This document shows positions 1-5,670 of a stretch of 7,146 bases of DNA, one piece after another. How positions within the stretch are numbered: position 1 is the stretch's first letter; every line of letters starts with the position of its first letter. The translations under genes and the position numbers were made by a program. The DNA is from JAYZDB01 sp036338025 (GTDB taxonomy: Bacteria > Planctomycetota > UBA1135 > UBA2386): assembly GCA_036338025.1 (NCBI GenBank), contig JAYZDB010000141.1:1-7146 (forward strand). The letters run 5' to 3'. The notes under the pieces are model-generated. The model worked only from the letters and a program-made list of their open reading frames with translations, was not told the origin of the DNA and did no database searches.

Positions 1-1
1 C

Positions 2-751
2 GGTCAGCTGGCCAGCGTGGAAGCTGCCCTCCTGTACCGACCCTACGACCACAACTTCCGTCAACTGCGTGCGCAGGCGGCTCTGCGCAGCGGCAGCGAC
101 TGGTTGGAGACGGCTCGTTCCGACATCGAACAACTGCGACGCGAACGGCCGCACGACATCCTGGTGCAGTGGCTGTGGGTCGAGCTCTTACGCACCGAGG
201 GCAAAAATCGCGACGCCCTCGAAGCACTCGAGGCACTCCGGCTTCGTGATCCCTACGACCAAAAGGCAATCCTGTGGACCGCCGAGATCCTGGTACAACT
301 GCGCCAGAGCCCGTCTGCGATCGTGATCCTGTACAAGAACCCGCAGGTACGCGAGCATCTGGCCCTGCTGTTGAGCGGTCTCGCGGACTTCGCGGACAAG
401 CGCGGCGACCAGACCGACGCGGCGCTGCTCCGAATGGAACAGACCTTCATCACGGTCCTCGACCTGATGATTGCCAGGCGCCACGTCGCCGCCCAGACGC
501 AGTGGAAGCGCTTCTCAAAGCAGATGGTAGCGATCGACACCGAACAGAAGGACCCACGGCCATTGGTCTTGGCTGCAGCGCTGTATCTGTCCCTGGGCGA
601 GCGGACTGCCGCCGAGAACCTCGTCGCATCAACCCGCTCCCGCAGCCCCTTGTCCAAGACACACGCTGGCCTGATGGAGCCGGTGGTGCGTGAGTTGCGT
701 AATCTGCCTGGATGGCGCGAACTGCTAGCTGCTGCAACCGTGCCTCGTTAG
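2..751 (+). CDS. TPR-like helical repeat protein, C-terminal part (5' end outside window)
   Basis: The reading frame is open from the left edge (codons start at base 2, reading GQLASVEAALL) to a TAG at 749-751, giving 249 visible residues. A GTG at 17 exists but there is no reason to call it the start, so I treat the gene as truncated by the window. The protein is almost wholly alpha-helical in character. Repeating helix pairs with TPR-like spacing are visible, for example around AQAALRSG, WLWVELLRTEGKNRDALEAL with RLRDPYDQKAILWTAEIL, and LAAALYLSLGERTAAENLVA. The recurring 'R.RP.D' and 'LRDPYD' turns resemble the proline turn at TPR ends. TPR repeats normally bind partner proteins or serve as scaffolds; no catalytic motif or membrane segment is visible in this part. 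It converges on the SGNH-like gene and shares four bases with its stop. The specific function is unknown, since the informative N-terminus lies outside the window. Confidence 0.75.
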   Translation, partial: GQLASVEAALLYRPYDHNFRQLRAQAALRSGSDWLETARSDIEQLRRERPHDILVQWLWVELLRTEGKNRDALEALEALRLRDPYDQKAILWTAEILVQLRQSPSAIVILYKNPQVREHLALLLSGLADFADKRGDQTDAALLRMEQTFITVLDLMIARRHVAAQTQWKRFSKQMVAIDTEQKDPRPLVLAAALYLSLGERTAAENLVASTRSRSPLSKTHAGLMEPVVRELRNLPGWRELLAAATVPR

Positions 752-1635
752 CGCCCGGTCTTGTCCTGCGGAATCTCGTCCTCAAGCCGCATGGACTTCA
801 CCAGGGTCTTGAGTGTCGCTCCATGGTCGAGCAACGGGCTGTCTTTCTTCAGCATCTTGGGGAGCGCCGACAATGCGTGGGTCGTGATCACCACAACGCC
901 CAAACGCGTCGCGTGCAGACGGTCCGCCTGCAGCAGGTAGTTCTTTGGGAACACCACCTCACCATCACCGTATGAATAGGTCTGCGGCACGGTGACGGCA
1001 CGCTTGACGAACTTCGCCAGCGACACGATGTGTACGTTCTTGCGTTTTCCTGCGTAGGCGTGGAGCTTCTCATTCAAGGCCGCGATCGTCGCCGCGTTGG
1101 GAATCATGTGGCGCGGCAACATCTTGGTGCTGGCCCCTCGCATGTCGGGATAATCCCCGATCAGGATCGGGCACTTCAATTCGTCGAGCATCTTGAAACA
1201 CTCCTGCTGGACGGCCATGCGAGGCTTCGAGATCTCACCCTTCTTGACCACGCTATCGAAGCTCGGGAAGCCGTAGCCAAACCAGAATGGGAAATCGACC
1301 GCCACCACCAGGTCTGCCTCGACCTTCTTTGCCAAATCGACCTGCCGTTGGCCGCCGCCGACCGGGTCCTGGAACATCAGCAGGTTGGCCGCGTTGTAGA
1401 CACGCGCAACCTTCCGCGGCCAGACCTTCTTGAACACCAGGTCGAGCTTGAAGCTGCGATTGACCGAGCCGTCTGCCTGCTTGCTGGTCGGATCCTCGAA
1501 TCCCGCCGAAACACTGGCCCCGATCACCACCACTTTCTGGCGCTTGACGACCGCTGGCGCCTCTTGGGCCGGGACCGAAATCGCGATCAGAGCGATGGCA
1601 AGGCCGGAAACTGCGGGCCAGGAACGATTCATCAT
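748..1635 (-). CDS. Exported SGNH/GDSL-like hydrolase-fold protein
   Basis: This is a complete 295-residue protein. It has a typical signal peptide: MMNR, a hydrophobic core at about residues 8-21, and a likely cleavage after VPA (residue 23). The mature protein would therefore be periplasmic or extracellular. A block I-like motif GASVSAGF at 39-46 puts Ser41 in the place of the SGNH nucleophile, after a beta strand (VVVIG). Near the C-terminus ADRLHATRLG places Asp238 and His241 as the DxxH pair of block V. In this family Ser-Asp-His catalyse ester hydrolysis, often removing acyl groups from carbohydrates or lipids. The usual block III GxND is not apparent: the matching stretch reads DLVVAVDFPFWFGYG (108-122), so the oxyanion hole would be atypical. 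Two adjacent ATGs (1635 and 1632) could start translation; I use the outer one. GGTGG or AGGG just upstream is only a weak ribosome site. The gene diverges from the glycan cluster, so a glycan deacylase role is plausible but unproven. Confidence 0.8.
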   Translation of the reverse strand: MMNRSWPAVSGLAIALIAISVPAQEAPAVVKRQKVVVIGASVSAGFEDPTSKQADGSVNRSFKLDLVFKKVWPRKVARVYNAANLLMFQDPVGGGQRQVDLAKKVEADLVVAVDFPFWFGYGFPSFDSVVKKGEISKPRMAVQQECFKMLDELKCPILIGDYPDMRGASTKMLPRHMIPNAATIAALNEKLHAYAGKRKNVHIVSLAKFVKRAVTVPQTYSYGDGEVVFPKNYLLQADRLHATRLGVVVITTHALSALPKMLKKDSPLLDHGATLKTLVKSMRLEDEIPQDKTGR

Positions 1636-1682
1636 GGAACCACCATATCCCTGCCCTCAGAGCGCGCTATCCTTCTCAACGC
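1636..1682. promoter_or_regulatory. Compact divergent intergenic region
   Basis: Only 47 bp separate the start of the minus-strand SGNH-like gene from the start of the plus-strand GT2 gene, so promoters for both must lie here or overlap the coding sequences. On the plus strand TATCCT (1668-1673) matches a sigma-70 -10 box at four of six positions, but no acceptable -35 box lies at the right distance. It would also place the transcript start within a few bases of the GT2 ATG. No Shine-Dalgarno sequence precedes that ATG, so a leaderless or near-leaderless message would fit. The role is inferred from gene arrangement rather than from a clear motif. Confidence 0.35.
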
Positions 1683-2453
1683 ATGTTTCGTGGGCAGACC
1701 GTATCCCTGGTAATTCCCGCCTACAACGAGGAGGTGACCATCACCGCCGTTGTGGAAGAATTCCGTGCCAACGCCCTGATCGACGAGATCATCGTGGTCG
1801 ACAACAACTGCCGTGATCGCACCGCCGAACTGGCCGAAGCAGCTGGCGCACAAGTCGTGCGTGAAAGCCAGGCAGGCTACGGCTGCGCGATGCGGGCCGG
1901 CATGGACGCCGCGCTGGGTGATCTGCTCGTCCTGACCGAAGCCGACGGGTCCTTTCGGGCCCGGGATGTCGAGAAACTCCTGGTCTACCTGCACGAGGAC
2001 GCCCAACTGGTGATGGGCACGCGAACCACCAAGCAGATGGTCGAACAGGGCGCCAACATGCGATTCGCCCTGCGCTGGGGCAACGTGTTCATGGCCAAGT
2101 TCCTCCAGCTGCTCTGGCTGCGTCCACACGAACCGCGGTTTACCGACGTCGGATGTAGCTTTCGCGCCCTTACCAAGGCGGCTTGGAACACCATGCGCGA
2201 CGGCACTCGCGAACCCGGACCAGCATTCTCCCCCGAGATGATGTGCGCCGCGCTGCTCTGTGGGTGTCGGGTTGTCGAGGTTCCAGTGACGTATTCCCGA
2301 CGTGCCGGAGGCGATTCCAAGCACTCTGACACGCTCGCAAGGCAGGCCCGGACCGCCCTGTCGATGTTCCGCACGATTTGTCGCAAACGATTCAGCCGAG
2401 GCCCGACACAAAAACTCGTGCAGGACCCGGTCGAGGCCTCGGAGCCGGGCTAG
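1683..2453 (+). CDS. Family 2 glycosyltransferase (DPM1/DPG-synthase-like)
   Basis: This 256-residue protein has a GT-A fold of the GT2 family and most resembles polyprenyl- or dolichyl-phosphate sugar synthases. The ordered motifs are VSLVIPAYNEE (7-17), VVDNNCRDRT (38-47), AGYGCAMRAGMDAALGD (64-80) and LTEADGSF (84-91), which is the metal/nucleotide-sugar site equivalent to DxD. These are followed by MGTRT (111-115), GN (133-134) and TDVGCSFRAL (154-163), with SPEMM further on. Glu in EADG is typical of this subfamily and not a defect. Enzymes of this type use a nucleotide sugar and often transfer the sugar to a lipid phosphate at the cytoplasmic face of the membrane. There is no transmembrane helix, so any membrane contact would be peripheral. 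The ATG at 1683 gives the expected N-terminus right before the first beta strand, although no ribosome site is evident. It is first in a four-gene plus-strand cluster. Donor and acceptor cannot be read from the sequence. Confidence 0.88.
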   Translation: MFRGQTVSLVIPAYNEEVTITAVVEEFRANALIDEIIVVDNNCRDRTAELAEAAGAQVVRESQAGYGCAMRAGMDAALGDLLVLTEADGSFRARDVEKLLVYLHEDAQLVMGTRTTKQMVEQGANMRFALRWGNVFMAKFLQLLWLRPHEPRFTDVGCSFRALTKAAWNTMRDGTREPGPAFSPEMMCAALLCGCRVVEVPVTYSRRAGGDSKHSDTLARQARTALSMFRTICRKRFSRGPTQKLVQDPVEASEPG

Positions 2454-2481
2454 ACTTCCGTACCTCTCGTTCGGTGCTGTC

Positions 2482-2504
2482 TTTGCCTGTGCCTGGCAGG
2501 CAAG
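2482..2504 (+). other. Inverted repeat / hairpin in the GT2-oxidoreductase gap
   Basis: Left arm TTGCCTG (2483-2489) and right arm CAGGCAA (2497-2503) pair perfectly over 7 bp around the 7-base loop TGCCTGG. A U-G pair (2482 with 2504) would extend the stem in RNA. The loop repeats TGCCTG, so a shorter alternative hairpin (TGCCT-GGC-AGGCA) can also form. It lies inside the only sizeable gap (88 bp) of the cluster, just upstream of a tiny possible leader ORF. No U-tract follows, so it is not a standard intrinsic terminator. It might stabilise or modulate the downstream message, or be chance. Confidence 0.4.
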
Positions 2505-2509
2505 CCTCC

Positions 2510-2545
2510 ATGAATCCACACGTTCCTGATCCCCTGGCCGCATGA
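2510..2545 (+). CDS. Possible 11-codon leader ORF overlapping the oxidoreductase start
   Basis: An ATG at 2510 opens a short frame reading MNPHVPDPLAA and stopping at TGA 2543-2545. The TGA overlaps the ATG of the following gene (2542-2544) in an ATGA junction, the classic arrangement for translational coupling. The purine-rich GGCAGG at 2495-2500 lies nine bases upstream and is a weak ribosome site, partly buried in the right arm of the hairpin at 2482-2504. The flavoprotein gene itself has no visible Shine-Dalgarno (its upstream bases are CCTGATCCCCTGGCCGC), so re-initiation from this frame would supply one. The peptide has no recognisable family, and so short an ORF with an ATGA ending can occur by chance. 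Confidence 0.2.
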   Translation: MNPHVPDPLAA

Positions 2546-3963
2546 GCAAGCGCGTCATCATCCTCGGTGGAGGGCTGGCGGGCCTGTCCTGTGGCTACGA
2601 GCTGTCCAAGAACGGCCACCAGGTGGTCGTGCTCGAGCGCGAGCCGCACATCGGCGGCATGGCGTCCTCGTTTATCGAAGACGGCGACGAGTATTGGACC
2701 CACGATTTCGGACCCCATCGCTTTCACAGTTCCGACCAGAACCTGATCAAGCACGTCGAGGAGATCCTAGGCGACAACGTGGTGTGGGCGGAGCGGCTGT
2801 CGCGCATCGTGCTGTTCAACCGCTTCTTCGACTACCCCTTGAGCGCCAAGAACGTGCTGAAGAACATGCCGCCCCACCTCCTGGTAAGGGCATTCCTCGA
2901 CTACTTCTGGGTGCGATGCCAGGACACTCTCAAGTTGAAGAAGTTCACCGACCAGAGCTTCGAGGACTGGGTCACCCGACGCTTCGGGAAGACCCTCTAC
3001 AGGATCTTCTTTGGGCAGTACACCGAGAAAGCCTGGGGGATGTCCCCTAGCCAGATCTCTTCCAACTGGGCCAGCCAGCGCATCACGCTGCTCAGCCTCT
3101 GGGATACGGTCATGAAGACCCTGTTTCCTGGCAAGGGCGGAACACCGCGTACCCTGGTACGGAAGTTCATCTATCCAAAGTACGGCGGCATCGGCGAACT
3201 CGCCCGCGGCTACGCTCGTCGGATCGAGGAACACGGCGGTCAGGTGCTAGTCAACTCGCCAGCGATCAAGATCCACCTCGACGAAGACAAGCACGTCACC
3301 GGTATCGAGTACGGCAAGCACAAGCGAGAACTCCTGACCGGCGACGTCTACATCAACACCATCCCGATCACATCGCTGGTGAAGGCACTGTCGCCAGCAG
3401 CCCCGGATGCAGTCCTCGGACACATCAAAGCGCTGCAGTACATCTCGATCGTCTTCGTGTACCTGAAGCTCGACCGGGAGACAGTCAGCCCCGATTCCTG
3501 GGTCTACCTGCCGGAGAAACACCTCACCGTGCACCGTATCTCCGAATTCCGCAACTTCTCGAAGACGGCGTCGCCCCCAGGCAAGACAATGATCTGCGCG
3601 GAGATCACCTGCCGCCGCGGTGACGAGATCTGGCGAATGAACGAAAACGACCTACGAGACACCGCCGAGAAAGACCTGATGTCGGTCGGCCTGATCGAGA
3701 AGGACGAGATCCTCGACGCCTTCATCAAGCGAATTCCCTATGCGTACCCGGTCTACGATCTCCAATACGAGTCACATTTGAGGCCGATCCAGGGCTTCAT
3801 TCAGGACCTCAAGGGCATCATCACGACTGGCCGACAAGGGAACTTCCGCTACAACAACATGGACCAATCCGTTGAGATGGGCCGAGCGGTGGCGGATGAG
3901 ATACACACCGGACTGCACACCGGCCACCAGGCGGTTGCGACCGGTAAGGAGTACTTTGGGTGA
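2542..3963 (+). CDS. FAD-dependent oxidoreductase, UDP-galactopyranose-mutase-like
   Basis: This 473-residue flavoprotein has an N-terminal Rossmann dinucleotide-binding fold. The glycine motif is ILGGGLAGLSCGYEL (7-21), the ribose-binding acid at the second strand is LEREPHIGGMASS (31-43), and DFGPHRFHS (55-63) resembles the GxHxFHT segment of UDP-galactopyranose mutases. FDYPL (96-100) and the central AWGM.P..ISSNWASQRI region also match that broader family, which overlaps protoporphyrinogen-oxidase-like and amine-oxidase-like proteins. A C-terminal FAD-closing segment, GIITTGRQGNFRYNNMDQS (425-443), is followed by the usual final helix. It is longer than classical UGMs (roughly 370-400 residues), so I do not assign the symbol glf. 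Enzymes of this kind in polysaccharide loci remodel sugar rings or oxidise or saturate lipid-linked intermediates; the exact reaction here is unknown. It lies 88 bp after the GT2 gene and overlaps the next gene by four bases, so it is probably co-expressed with both. Confidence 0.85.
   Translation: MSKRVIILGGGLAGLSCGYELSKNGHQVVVLEREPHIGGMASSFIEDGDEYWTHDFGPHRFHSSDQNLIKHVEEILGDNVVWAERLSRIVLFNRFFDYPLSAKNVLKNMPPHLLVRAFLDYFWVRCQDTLKLKKFTDQSFEDWVTRRFGKTLYRIFFGQYTEKAWGMSPSQISSNWASQRITLLSLWDTVMKTLFPGKGGTPRTLVRKFIYPKYGGIGELARGYARRIEEHGGQVLVNSPAIKIHLDEDKHVTGIEYGKHKRELLTGDVYINTIPITSLVKALSPAAPDAVLGHIKALQYISIVFVYLKLDRETVSPDSWVYLPEKHLTVHRISEFRNFSKTASPPGKTMICAEITCRRGDEIWRMNENDLRDTAEKDLMSVGLIEKDEILDAFIKRIPYAYPVYDLQYESHLRPIQGFIQDLKGIITTGRQGNFRYNNMDQSVEMGRAVADEIHTGLHTGHQAVATGKEYFG
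3946..3951 (+). promoter_or_regulatory. Strong Shine-Dalgarno for the GTG-started methyltransferase
   Basis: AAGGAG lies eight bases before the GTG at 3960, inside the end of the flavoprotein gene. It is the best ribosome-binding match I found before any start in the window. It supports the non-ATG start, which would otherwise be ambiguous, and points to efficient, coupled translation across the GTGA stop/start overlap. Confidence 0.75.
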
Positions 3964-4889
3964 GTCAAGCCTGTCTGGTAGAGATCCAGGCTTGCCAGCT
4001 TTGTGGCAGTCGTGAAGGCACGGAGATGTTCCGGGATCCGCCCTATCGCGTCTTACGCTGTGCTGGTTGCAGCCTCGTCTACGTGACGCCACGGCACAAC
4101 GACGACGCCCTGCACAAGCTGTACGGCGAAGATTACTGGAATAGCAACAGCCCCAAGACCCGAGGCTACGCCTGCTATGCCGAAGAGGAACCGCTCTACC
4201 TGCGGACCTTCCGACGTCGCCTGGAATTGGTGCGGGCCTACATCCCGCAGGGCAGCATCCGAGTCTTGGACATCGGTTGCGCTGCCGGGTTCTTCTTGCG
4301 TGTCATGAAGGAGGAAGGCCACGACGTGCGCGGAGTAGAGGTATCCGCGGACATCGCGTCGCTAGCAATCGAACACCTCGGTGCAGAGAACATTCACGTG
4401 GGCTTCCTCCAGCAACTGGCACCTCAGCACCCCGGCTTCGAACCCGGCTCCTTCGATCTCGTCACCATGTGGGACGTAATCGAACATGTGCCCAATCCCC
4501 AAGATCTGCTCGAACAAGCACGCCGACTCCTGAAGCCGGACGGTGTATTGATCCTCGAGACCCAAAACGTCGACAGCCGTTTCGCTGGCATGCTGGGCAA
4601 GAAGTGGCAGCACTTCAAACATGAAGAGCACCTCTACCACTTCAACCCAAAGACCATCACACGCCTGCTCGCCGACACCGGTTACCAGGTGGTCCGCAAC
4701 ACCCCGAAGTTCGGCGGCAAGTACGTATCCCTCGGCTTCATTGCGGAGCGGGCCGGACGGGTCTCGAAAATGGCCGGGCTGCTCTGTAGCCCCCTGAGTC
4801 TGCTCAAACGCCTGAGCCTGTATCTCAATCTCCGGGATGAGATGATCGTTGTCGCCAGGCCGGGCGTGCGGGCCTCCGCGCCCGGATAG
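3960..4889 (+). CDS. Zinc-ribbon class I SAM-dependent methyltransferase
   Basis: This 309-residue protein has an N-terminal zinc-ribbon-like cluster, CxxC at 12/15 (CQLCG) and CxxC at 34/37 (CAGC). A Rossmann methyltransferase domain of the Methyltransf_23 type follows. SAM motif I is LDIGCAAG (103-110), the acidic residue of motif II is Glu127 in GVEVS, and the motif IV region is FDLVTMWDVIEHV (165-177). LKPDGVLILETQN comes next, then HFKHEEHLYHFNP, typical of this family. Such proteins transfer a methyl group from S-adenosylmethionine, in many cases to sugars or polyketide sugars. Sugar C-methyltransferases with a similar Cys4 N-terminus usually carry an extra C-terminal domain that is absent here. 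The GTG start is supported by AAGGAG and the GTGA overlap with the upstream stop. The remaining C-terminal region (about 255-309) is helical with no further motif. The substrate is unknown; context suggests a glycan or its lipid carrier. Confidence 0.88.
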   Translation: MSQACLVEIQACQLCGSREGTEMFRDPPYRVLRCAGCSLVYVTPRHNDDALHKLYGEDYWNSNSPKTRGYACYAEEEPLYLRTFRRRLELVRAYIPQGSIRVLDIGCAAGFFLRVMKEEGHDVRGVEVSADIASLAIEHLGAENIHVGFLQQLAPQHPGFEPGSFDLVTMWDVIEHVPNPQDLLEQARRLLKPDGVLILETQNVDSRFAGMLGKKWQHFKHEEHLYHFNPKTITRLLADTGYQVVRNTPKFGGKYVSLGFIAERAGRVSKMAGLLCSPLSLLKRLSLYLNLRDEMIVVARPGVRASAPG

Positions 4890-4894
4890 ATCCT

Positions 4895-5644
4895 ATGGAA
4901 CTCAGCGTTTACGAACAATTCGCCCTACTCGAGGAGAACCACTTCTGGTTCAAGGGCCGACGCACAATCTTCTTCGACCTGATCGGCCGCACCATGAGCA
5001 AGCAGGGTCCGAACCCCGAGCGGGAGATCCTCGAGATCGGCTGCGGCGCCGGCGGCATGCTCGGCCCACTGAGCAATTTTGGCAACGTCACCGGCATCGA
5101 CATCTCCCACGAATACACGCGGTTTTGCCAGAAGCGGGGCTACGAGCGTGTGGTGACCGGTAGCGGATACGAGCTGCCGTTCCGCAGCAACTCCTTCGAC
5201 ATGGTGGCGCTGTTCGATGTCATTGAGCACATCCCCGATGATCAGAAGGTCTTGGAGGAGGTGCGACGAGTCCTCAAACCCGGGGGGCAGGTGTTCATCT
5301 CGGTGCCAGCGTACCAGTTCATGTTCTCGCAGAACGACCGGGTCGCCCACCACCTCCGCCGCTACACCGCCAGTCGTCTGAACGCTGTGTTGGCCAAGGC
5401 CGGACTGCATTCGAAGAAGACCACCTATTTCAACACCTTCCTGTTCCCGCTGATCTTGCCGGCGGTCATGGTTTTGAAGCTCAAAGAGAAGCTGTTCGGC
5501 CTGCCCCAGGGTCTGACCAATCTAAGCCATGAGTTCAAGGAACCGGTCAACGGCTTCTTCGGCTGGGTCATGGGTTCGGAACGCTGGCTGCTGCGTCACA
5601 TCGAATTCCCGTTCGGGCACTCGCTAATCGCCATGGCAGAGTAG
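4895..5644 (+). CDS. Class I SAM-dependent methyltransferase (EENHFWFKGRR type)
   Basis: This 249-residue methyltransferase belongs to a different subfamily from its upstream neighbour. It starts with the conserved LEENHFWFKGRR element (12-23), seen in methyltransferases encoded beside polyprenyl glycosyltransferase and polysaccharide genes. SAM motif I is LEIGCGAG (46-53), motif II has Asp69 in GIDIS, and LPFRSNSFDMVALFDVIEH (94-112) covers the motif III-IV region. RRVLKPGGQVFISVPAY closes the core domain. HHLRRYT (152-158) is also typical. A hydrophobic segment at about 178-196 (FNTFLFPLILPAVMVLKL) could dip into the membrane, which would suit a lipid-linked substrate. The ATG lies five bases after the previous stop, with only a weak GGA as a possible ribosome site, so translation is likely coupled. 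The gene closes the cluster and converges on the coiled-coil gene 25 bp away. The substrate is not evident. Confidence 0.87.
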   Translation: MELSVYEQFALLEENHFWFKGRRTIFFDLIGRTMSKQGPNPEREILEIGCGAGGMLGPLSNFGNVTGIDISHEYTRFCQKRGYERVVTGSGYELPFRSNSFDMVALFDVIEHIPDDQKVLEEVRRVLKPGGQVFISVPAYQFMFSQNDRVAHHLRRYTASRLNAVLAKAGLHSKKTTYFNTFLFPLILPAVMVLKLKEKLFGLPQGLTNLSHEFKEPVNGFFGWVMGSERWLLRHIEFPFGHSLIAMAE

Positions 5645-5649
5645 CCACC

Positions 5650-5670
5650 GGCGGCAAACACCGCGCTGCC
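5650..5670 (+). other. Short hairpin in the convergent gap
   Basis: GGCGGC (5650-5655) can pair with GCTGCC (5665-5670) in a 6 bp stem with one G-U pair and a 9-base loop. The stem is better in the plus-strand transcript; the other strand has an A-C mismatch. It follows the last methyltransferase stop within a few bases and could help end the plus-strand transcript. No U-tract follows, so it is not a clear intrinsic terminator. Confidence 0.25.

Noticed and set aside
1156..1171. Perfect 6 bp inverted repeat CCCGAT-CAGG-ATCGGG
   Set aside because: It lies in the middle of the SGNH-like coding sequence with no U-tract or nearby gene boundary; most likely chance.
1030..1713. 227-codon plus-strand frame across the SGNH-like gene
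   Set aside because: It lies antisense to a gene with a signal peptide and SGNH motifs and has no recognisable motif of its own; it also crosses the divergent gap and the GT2 start.
1935..1950. Glu in place of the first Asp of the GT2 DxD-type site (EADGSF)
   Set aside because: EADG is the normal form in this polyprenyl-phosphate-type GT2 subfamily, so it is not evidence of an inactive enzyme.
1632..2561. 309-codon open frame on the minus strand antisense to the GT2 gene
   Set aside because: It covers the GT2 gene, whose motifs are unmistakable; the translation is rich in His/Gly/Gln without any family motif, a usual shadow in high-GC DNA.
2542..3963. Calling the flavoprotein glf (true UDP-galactopyranose mutase)
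   Set aside because: Family motifs fit, but it is clearly longer than classical UGMs and the FAD superfamily is broad; substrate-binding residues cannot be confirmed by eye.
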